DNA from: Algiphilus sp965216485
GTDB taxonomy: Bacteria > Pseudomonadota > Gammaproteobacteria > Nevskiales > Nevskiaceae
Length of the DNA: 64,000 bases
Assembly: GCF_965216485.1 (NCBI RefSeq)
Contig: NZ_OZ244162.1
Coordinates: 496,001 to 560,000, forward strand
Direction of reading: 5' to 3'
Shown piece by piece: positions 39,932 through 50,063 of this stretch. The position numbers were made by a program, and so were the translations under genes. The notes beneath the pieces were generated by a model. That model was not told where the DNA came from. It made no database searches and saw nothing but the letters and a program-made list of their open reading frames with translations. The stretch's first letter is position 1. The number at the start of each line of letters is the position of its first letter.

Positions 39932-40837
39932 ATGGTAATCCTGTATTTCGCGGTGCTGCTCTACGCCGCTTCCATCGCTTTCATCCGGTACCGCGGCCAC
40001 GCGCACTTTCCCTTCGTGCGCCAGTTGTCGGATTTCTCGACCTTCATGGTGCCTTTCAACCTCCCGGCCTACGCGCTGTCGAAGGTGCCCAACGGGCCGC
40101 GCATGGGCGCGGAACAGTTTCCCCAGCTGAAACTGCTGGAAGACAACTGGGAGACGATCCGCGACGAGGCGCTGGCCCTTTACGGCCAGGGGCACATTGC
40201 CACCAAGGATGATCTGCCGGGCAGCAGCTTCTACCGCGACAACCGCTGGAAGAGCTTCTATCTCAAGATCTACGACAACGATATCCCCTCCGCCTGGGCG
40301 CTGGCGCCCAAGACCCGTGCCCTCATCGAGCAGGTACCGGGCATGAATCTGGCGCTGTTCGCCATGCTGATGCCGGGCAAGCGGCTCAATCAGCACCACG
40401 ACCCCTTCGCCTTCACGCTGCGCTACTCCCTTGGACTGTCGACACCGAATTCCGAAAACTGCGGTCTGATGGTCGACGGCAGGCCCTATCACTGGAAGGA
40501 TGGCGACAGCATCGTCTTCGACGAGACCTATCTGCACTCGGCCTACAACGATGCGGAAGTCCCGCGCATCATTCTGATGACCGACATCGACCGTCCGCTC
40601 AAGTCGCGCATCGTGCAAAAGGCCTATTACCTGTTCGGCCGCTTCTTCAACAGCCTGTTCTATGTCGACAATGTCGACCCCAGCATCACGGGCCTGGGGA
40701 ACCGCATGACACAGCCGGTTGTCCGCTACAAGGCCTTCATGAAGGGGCTCAAGCGGCGCAATCGCCGACTCTACAAATCCGGCAAATGGGCGCTTGGCCT
40801 CGGCATCATGGCTTCATTGGGCTACGCGCTGGTGTGA
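39932..40837 (+). CDS. LpxO-like aspartyl/asparaginyl beta-hydroxylase family dioxygenase
   Basis: This Fe(II)/2-oxoglutarate dioxygenase resembles LpxO, which 2-hydroxylates lipid A secondary acyl chains. The 301-residue protein has an N-terminal membrane helix (about residues 1-17). The iron-binding HxD sits in NQHHDPFAFTLRYSLGL and the distal His in DETYLHSAYN, with the conserved GDSIVFDET. A hydrophobic helix close to the C-terminus would suit membrane attachment. The following DUF2804 gene overlaps it by GTGA. Confidence 0.85.
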   Translation: MVILYFAVLLYAASIAFIRYRGHAHFPFVRQLSDFSTFMVPFNLPAYALSKVPNGPRMGAEQFPQLKLLEDNWETIRDEALALYGQGHIATKDDLPGSSFYRDNRWKSFYLKIYDNDIPSAWALAPKTRALIEQVPGMNLALFAMLMPGKRLNQHHDPFAFTLRYSLGLSTPNSENCGLMVDGRPYHWKDGDSIVFDETYLHSAYNDAEVPRIILMTDIDRPLKSRIVQKAYYLFGRFFNSLFYVDNVDPSITGLGNRMTQPVVRYKAFMKGLKRRNRRLYKSGKWALGLGIMASLGYALV

Positions 40838-41817
40838 GCGCGCGCCATGACCTTCCGGCAGCACCGCCGGCCCTGCATGCGGGCAACGGTCGCGCCGCCC
40901 TCAACGGGCGCTATCTGGGCGCCATCGAGGATCTGTCCACCGCAGTCTGGGGTCGGGGCGGTCGCCGCCGTCTGCAGCGCAAGGGCTGGCTCTACTTCGG
41001 CGCCTTTTCCGAGCGCACCATGGTCGGGTATGCGGTGGCCGATGCCGGGCTGATTGCCACGGCCTTCGTATACGTCTACGACCGCCAGACCGATACCCTG
41101 GTGGAAGAGGCCATCACCCGGCCGATGGGTTTCGCCGCCGACTTCGCGCCGGACTGGCGCCAGCCCTGGCACCTGTCCGCGGGCGGGCGGCAGTGGTCGG
41201 TGCAGCGCAGTGGAGATGGCTGGCATGTCTCCTTTCAGGGACGGCGTCTGCAGCTGGCGTTGACCATCCACGACGGGAGTGAGGGGCTGACCGCCGTCTG
41301 CGCAAGCCCGGGCCGGCCCTTTCACCACACCTACAAGGTGGCTGGCCTGCACGCCGATATCAGCGGCAGCGTCGATGGCGAAACGCTGCAAACAGAGGCA
41401 GGCGCCAGCGTGGATTTCTCGCTGGGCTATCCGCCGCGGGAAACGCAGTGGAACTGGCTCAGCGTGGACGGCCGTTGCGCCAGTGGGGAACACATTGCCA
41501 TCAATGGCGTTGCGCACTTTCTGAACGGCTTCGAGAACGCGCTCTGGTGCGATGGCAAGGTCACGCCACTGTCGCAGATGGTTTTTGACTACGACCCGGC
41601 GCAGCTGATGCAGCCGTGGCGGATCCGCTCCCTCGATGGTCAGGTGGATATCGTCTTCACGCCCGAGGCGCGACGGGGTGAGCACCGTCATGTGGGACTG
41701 CTCGCCAGCCGTTTCACGCAACCCTGCGGCCGCTTCGAAGGCACCGTCCAGACCGCCCAGGGGCTGCAGTCCGTCCAGGGTTTCGGCGTGGTTGAGGAAC
41801 ACTGGGCGCGTTGGTGA
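40834..41817 (+). CDS. DUF2804 family protein
   Basis: The GTG at 40834 overlaps the stop of the LpxO-like gene (GTGA), and gives 327 residues starting VSARHDLPAAP. The product is rich in beta strands, with KGWLYFGAFSERTMVGYAV-type segments split by turns and a VVEEHWARW C-terminus typical of DUF2804. Family members have no established function; the overlap with a lipid A hydroxylase-like gene suggests an envelope- or lipid-related role. Confidence 0.75.
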   Translation: MSARHDLPAAPPALHAGNGRAALNGRYLGAIEDLSTAVWGRGGRRRLQRKGWLYFGAFSERTMVGYAVADAGLIATAFVYVYDRQTDTLVEEAITRPMGFAADFAPDWRQPWHLSAGGRQWSVQRSGDGWHVSFQGRRLQLALTIHDGSEGLTAVCASPGRPFHHTYKVAGLHADISGSVDGETLQTEAGASVDFSLGYPPRETQWNWLSVDGRCASGEHIAINGVAHFLNGFENALWCDGKVTPLSQMVFDYDPAQLMQPWRIRSLDGQVDIVFTPEARRGEHRHVGLLASRFTQPCGRFEGTVQTAQGLQSVQGFGVVEEHWARW

Positions 41818-42075
41818 AACCTGAATAAACAGCATGATTTCAATAGCCTGAGATGCTTCCTGCTCGACGTTGACATCAAACAGTGGCATCGTGTGAGATA
41901 TTCCTGATAGGCTGCGCGCCTGCTCCGGTGGTGGCGTGGGCCAAGAACTGCCGTTGGATCGCGTTTGCGTTCCGGCCCCATGAACATCAACACTGCGCAG
42001 GAGCCCCCCGCCCACCTCGCGGGGACGGCGCCAGCAGTCGCAGCGCTTTTTCGCATCTGAACGAGGACGAAAACC

Positions 42076-43605
<1,530 letters not shown>

Positions 43606-43650
43606 GGCGACGCGGTTTCGCGCAACGCGCGACGCCCGTCCGTGGTCCAA

Positions 43651-43683
43651 GGCCTGGGTTCATGACGAACCCAGGCCTTTTTT
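43651..43683 (+). terminator. Rho-independent terminator after the BVMO gene
   Basis: A perfect 11-bp GC-rich stem (GGCCTGGGTTC at 43651-43661 with GAACCCAGGCC at 43667-43677), a 5-nt loop and six T follow the monooxygenase stop by 46 bp. Confidence 0.9.
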
Positions 43684-43706
43684 CTGCGATCACGGAGTCC
43701 ATTGCC

Positions 43707-43988
43707 ATGAAGTGTCCGATTGACGAGGAAATGCTGGTCATGACCGAGCGCAACGGCGTCGAAATCGATTACTGCCCCAAGTGCCGCGGTGTCTGGCTGG
43801 ACCGCGGCGAGCTGGACAAGATCATCGAGCGCGCCGCGGATACGCCACCGCCAACCTCGCGGGGCGCGTCGGGTCACGACGACCGTGGTCGAGACGCCTC
43901 GCATCGCAGTGATACGGACTACCGCCATGGTGGCGACTACCGCAAGCGCAAGAAGCATTCGCTGCTCGGCGAACTCTTTGATTTCTGA
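43707..43988 (+). CDS. TFIIB-type zinc-ribbon protein
   Basis: The 93-residue protein starts MKCPIDEEML and has DYCPKCRGVWLDRGELDKII, the zf-TFIIB motif (CP-x-D then CPxCxGxWLDxGEL). The rest is a disordered, His/Asp/Arg-rich linker and a basic RKRKKHSLLGELFDF end common in this family. The zinc-binding role is inferred from the cysteines; the cellular function is unknown. Confidence 0.82.
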   Translation: MKCPIDEEMLVMTERNGVEIDYCPKCRGVWLDRGELDKIIERAADTPPPTSRGASGHDDRGRDASHRSDTDYRHGGDYRKRKKHSLLGELFDF

Positions 43989-44036
43989 GCCCTTGGCAGA
44001 CGGGCCGCAGCTTTACCGCCGCGGCCCGTTGACCGA

Positions 44037-46142
44037 CTACTGGCCGTCGTCGCGCGGGGCTGCAGCCGCCTGATGCAGCACGAAGGCGTAGTCGCGCGCG
44101 TACTCGTGCAGCTGCTCGAAGCGACCCGAGCGCCCGCCGTGGCCAGCCTCCATTTCGGTATGCAGCAAGATGGGCCCGTCGCCGCGCTGGTGATCGCGCA
44201 GCTTCGCCACCCATTTGGTCGGCTCCCAATACTGCACCTGTGAATCCCACAGGCCGGAGGTCACCAGCATGGCGGGGTAGGCCTGCGCGCGAACATTGTC
44301 GTAGGGGCCGTAGTCTTCAATGACGCGGTAATCCTCCACCCGCTGCGGATTGCCCCACTCGTCGTACTCGTTGGTGGTGAGCGGAATGCTGGGGTCGAGC
44401 ATCGTGGTGAGAATGTCCACGAAAGGCACATGCGCCGAAATGGTGCGATAGCGCGCCGCATGCTCGTTGGCGATCACGCCCATGAGCAGCCCGCCGGCGG
44501 AGCCGCCAGTGGCATGGATCTGATCCGCCGCGCAGACGCCGTTGGCCGCCAGTGCGTCGCTCACATCCATGAAGTCCTGAAAGGTGTTGCGCTTGTGCTG
44601 CAGCCGGCCGGCGTCGTACCAGCCGCGCCCCAGCTCTTCACCGCCACGGATATGGGCAATGGCCACCACCCAGCCACGGTCAAGCAGCGACAGGCGATGG
44701 CTGGAAAAGGCCAGGTCCAGGCACAGGCCGTAGGCGCCGTAGCCGGTCAGCAGCATCGGCGCTGTGCCGTTGAGGGGCGTGTCGCGGTGATGCACCAGCG
44801 ATACCGGCACGCGCGCGCCATCGCGTACGGTGATCCAGCGGTAGTCTGACCGGTAGTGAGCCGCATCGAAATCGCCTTCCACCGGCTGCTGCTTGACCAG
44901 CGTGCGCGCGCCGCTGCCAAGCTCGTGGTCGTAGACCGTCTGCGGTGTGGTTAGGCTGCTCTCCACATAGCGCACGTTGGGGCTGGAAGGTTCGGCAGCG
45001 CCGATCAGATGGATGCCGGAAGGTGTCGCATCGCCGCGGATGATGCGTTCCTCGCCGCCGGCCCAGGGCATCAGGCGCAGGCGCAGCAGCCCGTCCACGC
45101 GTTCGTTGACCGCCAGCCAGTCATCGAAGACCTCGAAGCTGTCCACCAGCGCATCTTCGCGATGCGCCAGCCATTCGCGCCAGCCATTCCGGTCTGCCGC
45201 CGCGGTCATGGGCGCGCGCAGCAGCCGGAAATTGGGTGCGTTTTCGTTGCTGCGTAACAGGATGTCGTCGTCGTCGATATCTTCGATGTCGTATTCATGG
45301 CCTGCGCTGCGCGGGATGACGGGGGCGAAGGCGAGGGCCTCGTTGTCGGCGCGGGCGGCACGCCACTCGGAGGTCTCCGTGCTCTGCAGCACGATGAAGA
45401 GGTAACGGCCCGAGCGGCTGCGCTCCACACCCATGAAGAAGGCGTCGTCCTCTTCCTCGTAGATGAGGCGCGGCGGCGCCTCGGGCGCATCGCGGCGCAG
45501 CGCGAAAACCTGGCTGCCCAGCAGCGTGGTTGCGTCCTGCTGGATGTAGAGCAGGGTGCGGCTGTCGGAGGCCCAGGCGAGATCCGGCTGGATATTGCTG
45601 GCCAGCGGCGCGCTGCATTCGCCGGTCTCCAGATCGCGCAGATAGAGCTGATACTGGCGGCGCCCGACAGTGTCCTCGGTCCAGGCCAGCCAGCGGTTAT
45701 CGGGCGACACCTCCAGGCTGCCGAGCTGGTAGTAGGCCAGGCCCTCGGCGCGCGCGTTGCCGTCGAGCAGAATTGCTTCGGGCTCGTACATCGTGCCGGC
45801 GCGACGGGCGTGGATCGCGTAGTCGCGACCCGGTTCGTAGCGGCTGTAGTACCAGTAGCCGTTGTCAAAGGCGGGCGGGCTGGCGTCGTCTTCGCGCAGG
45901 CGCGCGCGCATCTCGGCGTAGAGCTGCTCCCGGGTCGTCGCCTGGTCGGCGGTCATTGCCTCGAAGTAGCGATTCTCCGCTTCCAGATGCGCCAGTACGT
46001 CGGGATCGGCGCGGTCGTCGTCGCGCAGCCAGTAGTAGGGGTCGGTGCGCGTACCGCCAGCGGCGCTGATGGTGTGAGGACGCGGCTCGGGGCGCGGTGG
46101 CGCCGGCGTTTGACGGTTTTCAGATGGGGGCGCTTTCGGCAT
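44037..46142 (-). CDS. ptrB: Oligopeptidase B (S9A serine peptidase)
   Basis: It cleaves short peptides after Arg/Lys. The 701-residue protein has the N-terminal seven-bladed propeller (starting about DPYYWLRDDDR). The C-terminal alpha/beta-hydrolase domain has the catalytic Ser in GGSAGGLLMG and the active-site His in MEAGHGGRSGR near the end. The WVVAIAHIRGGEELGRGWYD segment is characteristic of oligopeptidase B. It is cytoplasmic, with no signal peptide. Confidence 0.93.
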   Translation of the reverse strand: MPKAPPSENRQTPAPPRPEPRPHTISAAGGTRTDPYYWLRDDDRADPDVLAHLEAENRYFEAMTADQATTREQLYAEMRARLREDDASPPAFDNGYWYYSRYEPGRDYAIHARRAGTMYEPEAILLDGNARAEGLAYYQLGSLEVSPDNRWLAWTEDTVGRRQYQLYLRDLETGECSAPLASNIQPDLAWASDSRTLLYIQQDATTLLGSQVFALRRDAPEAPPRLIYEEEDDAFFMGVERSRSGRYLFIVLQSTETSEWRAARADNEALAFAPVIPRSAGHEYDIEDIDDDDILLRSNENAPNFRLLRAPMTAAADRNGWREWLAHREDALVDSFEVFDDWLAVNERVDGLLRLRLMPWAGGEERIIRGDATPSGIHLIGAAEPSSPNVRYVESSLTTPQTVYDHELGSGARTLVKQQPVEGDFDAAHYRSDYRWITVRDGARVPVSLVHHRDTPLNGTAPMLLTGYGAYGLCLDLAFSSHRLSLLDRGWVVAIAHIRGGEELGRGWYDAGRLQHKRNTFQDFMDVSDALAANGVCAADQIHATGGSAGGLLMGVIANEHAARYRTISAHVPFVDILTTMLDPSIPLTTNEYDEWGNPQRVEDYRVIEDYGPYDNVRAQAYPAMLVTSGLWDSQVQYWEPTKWVAKLRDHQRGDGPILLHTEMEAGHGGRSGRFEQLHEYARDYAFVLHQAAAAPRDDGQ

Positions 46143-46268
46143 AGCATCGCAACAGCACAGGGGCGGGCATTGTGCCGTGCTCCTCCGCTGCAGGATTTTC
46201 CGGCGGGCTGTGTATCAAAAGGGAAGGCGCACCACACGGGTGTGCCCCCTCGAATCGGAGAAGCAGAT

Positions 46269-46709
46269 ATGCCACGCATTCCCAGATTGCAGCCCGCCCT
46301 GCGTCGCACCCCGTTGCTGGCCGCCGCGGCCTTGCTCGGCCTGTCCAGCGTCGCCCTGGCACAGCCCGGCGCCATGTTCGACAAGCTCGACCGCAACGGC
46401 GACGGCGCCATCAGCAGCGAGGAAGCGGCCGCTGCGCGCGCCAAGGCCTTCGAACGCCTCGACAGCGATGGCGATGGCGTCATCACGCGCGCGGAAATCG
46501 ACGCCCGCCGCGACCTTGCCCAGCAGCGGGGCGAGATGATGTTCAGCAAGGCGGACGCCAACAGCGATGGCCAGATCTCGCGCGACGAATTCATGGCCCA
46601 CGGCGGCATGATGCAACGCGCCGACAGCGACGGCGATGGCAGAGTCACCCGCGAGGAAGCCGACGCCCTGCGCGCCCGCATGCAGTCTCAGCGCGGGCAG
46701 CAGCCCTAG
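46269..46709 (+). CDS. Periplasmic EF-hand calcium-binding protein
   Basis: The 146-residue protein has a signal peptide (to about ALAQP) and then four EF-hand loops: DRNGDGAISSEE, DSDGDGVITRAE, DANSDGQISRDE and DSDGDGRVTREE. Each has the D1-x3-D5-G6-hydrophobic8-E12 pattern. It lies 73 bp upstream of the ECF sigma gene. It could be a target or a sensor of that system, but the sequence does not establish this. Confidence 0.85.
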   Translation: MPRIPRLQPALRRTPLLAAAALLGLSSVALAQPGAMFDKLDRNGDGAISSEEAAAARAKAFERLDSDGDGVITRAEIDARRDLAQQRGEMMFSKADANSDGQISRDEFMAHGGMMQRADSDGDGRVTREEADALRARMQSQRGQQP

Positions 46710-46782
46710 TACGGCAGCGCGGGGCCATGCCGCAAGCAAGCCAGCCCACCGGATCGCTGCGCCCTGACGGTCAGGCGGTCCG

Positions 46783-47352
46783 GTGACGCATGCCAGCGAT
46801 GACATCCTGCTGGCGGCAACGGCGCGGGGTGACAGCCGCGCCTTTGCCATCCTCGTGGAGCGGCACGCGCCGCGCGTGCTCCGCTTCGCGCAGAGCGTGC
46901 TGTCGGATCGCGCCGAGGCCGAGGACGTCACCCAGGAGGTCTTCGTCAAACTCTGGCAGCAGGCCGACGCCTGGCAGGCCGAACGCGCCAAGCTGTCCAC
47001 CTGGCTGTTTCGCGTCACGCGCAATGCCGCCCTGAACTATCGGCAGCGTGTGCGACCGCGCGAGCAAGCCTGGACCGAGCAGACGCCGGACCCCGCCACC
47101 GAGCCGCTGGAAGCCGGCATTGAGCGCGACGAAGAGCGCGCGCGTCTGGATGCGGCCATTGCCAGCCTGCCCGAGCAGCAGCGCAGCGCGATGCATCTGG
47201 TCTACGGCCAGGGCCTGCGTCAGAAGGAGGCGGCGCAGGCCATGGCGCTGTCGTTGAAGGCCTTCGAGGCCGTGTTGTTGCGGGCGCGCCGGCGTCTGCG
47301 TGAATCCCTTGCACCCCCATCCGGCACGGCGAGAGAGGATATCCAGCCATGA
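46783..47352 (+). CDS. ECF RNA polymerase sigma factor
   Basis: The 189-residue product (GTG start) has sigma-70 region 2 (ILVERHAPRVLRFAQSVL, AEDVTQEVFVKLWQQA and STWLFRVTRNAALNY) and region 4.2 (LPEQQRSAMHLVYGQGLRQKEAAQAM). The stop overlaps the next start as ATGA. Overall it forms a three-gene operon with an anti-sigma-like membrane protein and a CnrX-like periplasmic protein, the architecture of metal-responsive ECF systems such as CnrYXH. Confidence 0.9.
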   Translation: MTHASDDILLAATARGDSRAFAILVERHAPRVLRFAQSVLSDRAEAEDVTQEVFVKLWQQADAWQAERAKLSTWLFRVTRNAALNYRQRVRPREQAWTEQTPDPATEPLEAGIERDEERARLDAAIASLPEQQRSAMHLVYGQGLRQKEAAQAMALSLKAFEAVLLRARRRLRESLAPPSGTAREDIQP

Positions 47353-47759
47353 ATCATCAGCAACTGCGTGACCACCTCGACCGATACGGCAGCGACTGCG
47401 CGCAGTGGCCATGGCCTGCGCGCTGGCAGATGCGTGCCCTGCTGAAACGCGACGCCCGCGCGGGCGATCTGCTGGCCGAGGCGCAACGGCGTGACGCGGC
47501 GCTGAAGCAAGCGCTGAGCGACGCGGGTCCGGCCTTGCCGGACACGCTGCACGCCCGGCTGTTGAGCATTCCGCAGGCCTACCCGCGGCCCGCTCCCGCA
47601 GCCTCGCTGCCCAGCGCTGCCGTGATCGCGCCCTGGGTGTGGCGCGGGGCGGCGCTGTCCGGCACCGCCGCCGTGATCGGTTTCGTGGCCGGCGTCTCCG
47701 GCGTGATGGCGCCGGAATGGGCCGTGGACTGGACCCTGCTGGCCTACGGCAGCTATTGA
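47349..47759 (+). CDS. Probable membrane anti-sigma factor
   Basis: The 136-residue protein begins with a soluble part containing short helices (QLRDHLDRYGSDCAQWPW, ARWQMRALLKRDARAGDLL). It has one membrane segment near residues 98-119. Translational overlap with the ECF gene and position ahead of a CnrX-like sensor suggest a CnrY-like anti-sigma role, although no HxxxCxxC zinc motif is visible. The assignment is contextual. Confidence 0.6.
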   Translation: MNHQQLRDHLDRYGSDCAQWPWPARWQMRALLKRDARAGDLLAEAQRRDAALKQALSDAGPALPDTLHARLLSIPQAYPRPAPAASLPSAAVIAPWVWRGAALSGTAAVIGFVAGVSGVMAPEWAVDWTLLAYGSY

Positions 47760-47772
47760 GCAAGGAGCCCAT

Positions 47773-48264
47773 ATGAAAAAAATGCTCACCCTTCCCAGAG
47801 CGCTGGTACTCGGCCTCGCCGTGGCGCTCCTGGCCTCGCTGGCGGTCAATCTGCTGGCAGCCGGCTGGGTGCTCGGCCAGCGCGTGGCGGCCCCGCAGCA
47901 TATGGAGCGGGGCATGCTGCGCCACATGGCGCGCCACCTGCCGGCGGAAGTACGGGCGCCATTGCGCGAGGCCATGCGCGAGCGCCGGCGCCCGCTGTTC
48001 GATGCCTTCCGGGACGTGCGCCAGGCGCGGCAGGCGGTGCGTGCCGCGCTGGCGCGCGAGCCTTTCGACGCGGCGGCGCTGGAAGCGGCCCTGGCCCGCC
48101 AGCGCGCCGGCACGGCGGCACTGCAGCAATTGATGCACGGTGCGATGGTGCAAACCGCCACCCGCCTGCCGCCCGAGCAGCGCCAGCGCTGGAGTGAGGC
48201 GCCGCTGTGGGCGCCCGGACAGGCGCCCGCCGGAATGCTGGAGGACCGCCCGCCGCGGCCCTGA
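47773..48264 (+). CDS. Periplasmic CnrX/Spy-like heavy-metal resistance protein
   Basis: The 163-residue protein has an N-terminal membrane anchor (residues about 9-33) and an all-helical periplasmic domain with RPLFDAFRDVRQARQAVRAAL and an LxxxRxxxxxxQxxxH pattern (ALEAALARQRAGTAALQQLMH). This helical hairpin is typical of the heavy-metal resistance family that includes CnrX. His residues near the anchor (HMERGMLRHMARHLP) could bind metal. It is the third gene of the ECF operon and the likely sensor. Confidence 0.72.
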   Translation: MKKMLTLPRALVLGLAVALLASLAVNLLAAGWVLGQRVAAPQHMERGMLRHMARHLPAEVRAPLREAMRERRRPLFDAFRDVRQARQAVRAALAREPFDAAALEAALARQRAGTAALQQLMHGAMVQTATRLPPEQRQRWSEAPLWAPGQAPAGMLEDRPPRP

Positions 48265-48269
48265 ACGCC

Positions 48270-48926
48270 CTAGCGCTTGCGCAGAAAGTAGGCGGATTCC
48301 AGCAGCGCGCTGAGTCCGCGATCCTGCAACTGGGGATTGCCCGCCAGCGCGTCGTTGCATTCGAGAGGAATGACCTGCCAGCTTGGTTCGAAGCGCTGCC
48401 CGATTTCGTCTTCGGTGACGCTGAAGGGCGGGCCGTCCATCTCCTCTTCCGGATAGCAGATGCTGATCAGCAGTCCGCGCGCATCGGCCGGCATGGCGCG
48501 CGTGAGCTGGTCGGCAAAGCTATGGCGCATCGGCGGCGGCAAGGCGATCAGCGAGGCACGGTCATACAGGCCGCTGCATTCGGCCAGCACCGCATCCGGC
48601 ATGGCGAAGAAATCTCCCACCCAGATATCCACCCCTGCACCCGACAGCACCGTGAATCCATCGCAGCGGCGCTGTTGCGGTGTTACGCCGTGCTCGCGAA
48701 AGAAGTCGGTTGCGGCCTTCTCGCTCAGCTCCACACCCACCACCGCATGCCCCTGGCGCGCCAGCCAGGCGAGGTCGGGCGTCTTGCCGCACAGCGGCAC
48801 CAGCACGCGTGCCTCCGAGGTCAGCCCCAGGCGCTCCCAGTGCCGCGGCAGCAGCGCATTGCCGTCGGGCTGGTGAAAGCCGATTTCGTCCCTCTCCCAG
48901 CGGGCAAACCAGAACTCCTGCTGCAT
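48270..48926 (-). CDS. tpm: Thiopurine S-methyltransferase
   Basis: This SAM-dependent methyltransferase acts on thiopurines and, in environmental bacteria, on selenium and tellurium species. Starting MQQEFWFARWERDEIGFHQ, split as two adjacent conserved segments, it has 218 residues. The SAM motif is VLVPLCGKTPDLAWLA, and GVELSEKA and DFFAMP follow. Its stop lies only 6 bp from the convergent CnrX-like gene, with no visible terminator. Confidence 0.93.
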   Translation of the reverse strand: MQQEFWFARWERDEIGFHQPDGNALLPRHWERLGLTSEARVLVPLCGKTPDLAWLARQGHAVVGVELSEKAATDFFREHGVTPQQRRCDGFTVLSGAGVDIWVGDFFAMPDAVLAECSGLYDRASLIALPPPMRHSFADQLTRAMPADARGLLISICYPEEEMDGPPFSVTEDEIGQRFEPSWQVIPLECNDALAGNPQLQDRGLSALLESAYFLRKR

Positions 48927-49096
48927 GCTGCTCTCTTCCTTCTGTGCGCCGGATGCGGTGGATGGATGGTACGTGCTTGGCGTCTCCGCAGGCGCCCGCG
49001 CTTCGCGGCGCGCACCACGGCCCAGCGCCACCGTGTTGCGTCACCTTCCTGCGGGCTCGTTATGCTGGCCGCCGATCTCCGTCCATCATCCGCGCC

Positions 49097-50059
49097 ATGT
49101 CGCCACTGTTGAATTCCGCGCAGCTCCTGCTCCCGCTGCTGCTCATCGCCTGGATTCTGTTGCTGCCACCCAAAGCGCAATTGACGCTGTGGGTACAAGG
49201 CCTTGGCACGGCCGCCCTGCTACTGGCCATGGCGTGGATCGCGCTGTGGGCCGCACCGCCATGGTGGACGCCCTGGGTGCTCGGAGCCGGGCTGGTCATG
49301 GCCTGGACGCGCGCCCTGCGACGCTTATGGCGCGACAAGGCACCCTGGCTTCCCTCCGGCGGGCTGGCCTGGCTGCGCTTCAGCCTGTTCCTGTTGCTGG
49401 GGACTTTCGGTGCCTTTTACGCCGGTCAGGCCTGGGAGGCAGGGCGCGCGCCCATGGGTGTGCCGGTGGCGGATATCGCACCGCCGCTGGGCGCCGGCCA
49501 GTATCTGGTGGTGCATGGTGGTTCGCAGCCGCTGCTCAATGGCCACCTGAAAACCCTCGACCCGGAGATCGAGCGCTTTGCGCCCTGGCGTGGGCAGTCC
49601 TATGCCGTGGATCTGATCGCGCTTGATCCCGTGCGCAGCATGCTGCTGTGGTCCCAGCCCGAGGACCCATCGGCCTACGCAATCTATGGCACGCCGGTAC
49701 TGGCGCCCTGTGCCGGCACGGTCATCGCCACCGCCAATGATCGGCCGGACATGCCGGTTCCGAGGATGGATCGCGAGCACATGCTGGGCAATTTTGTGTT
49801 GCTGCGCTGCCGCGATTTCTCGGTGGTGCTGGCGCACCTGCAGCCGGGCTCGCTCAGCGTGTCGCCCGGCGTGGCGGTGATTCCCGGCGACCGGCTTGGG
49901 CTGGTCGGCAATTCGGGCAACAGCTCGCGCCCGCATCTGCATGTGCATGCCCAGCAAGGCGGCACGGCTGCCGACCCGGTGCGCGCCGAGCCCATGGCGC
50001 TGCGCATTGGCGGTCACTACCCGGTACGCAACCACCGCATGATCTTCAAGGCGCGCTAG
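49097..50059 (+). CDS. Membrane-anchored M23-like (LytM) peptidase homologue
   Basis: Starting at the ATG at 49097 gives 320 residues. Three hydrophobic segments lie in the first 110 residues, then a periplasmic domain of the peptidase M23/LytM fold. This has GQSYAVDLIAL, GTPVLAPCAGTVI, VVLAHLQPGSL, GLVGNSGNSSRPHLHVH. The HLHVH zinc and catalytic motif is intact. The usual first zinc His (HxGxD) is not seen; the equivalent segment reads QSYAVD. It may be a degenerate or non-catalytic member, or use another ligand. Confidence 0.75.
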   Translation: MSPLLNSAQLLLPLLLIAWILLLPPKAQLTLWVQGLGTAALLLAMAWIALWAAPPWWTPWVLGAGLVMAWTRALRRLWRDKAPWLPSGGLAWLRFSLFLLLGTFGAFYAGQAWEAGRAPMGVPVADIAPPLGAGQYLVVHGGSQPLLNGHLKTLDPEIERFAPWRGQSYAVDLIALDPVRSMLLWSQPEDPSAYAIYGTPVLAPCAGTVIATANDRPDMPVPRMDREHMLGNFVLLRCRDFSVVLAHLQPGSLSVSPGVAVIPGDRLGLVGNSGNSSRPHLHVHAQQGGTAADPVRAEPMALRIGGHYPVRNHRMIFKAR

Positions 50060-50063
50060 GCGC

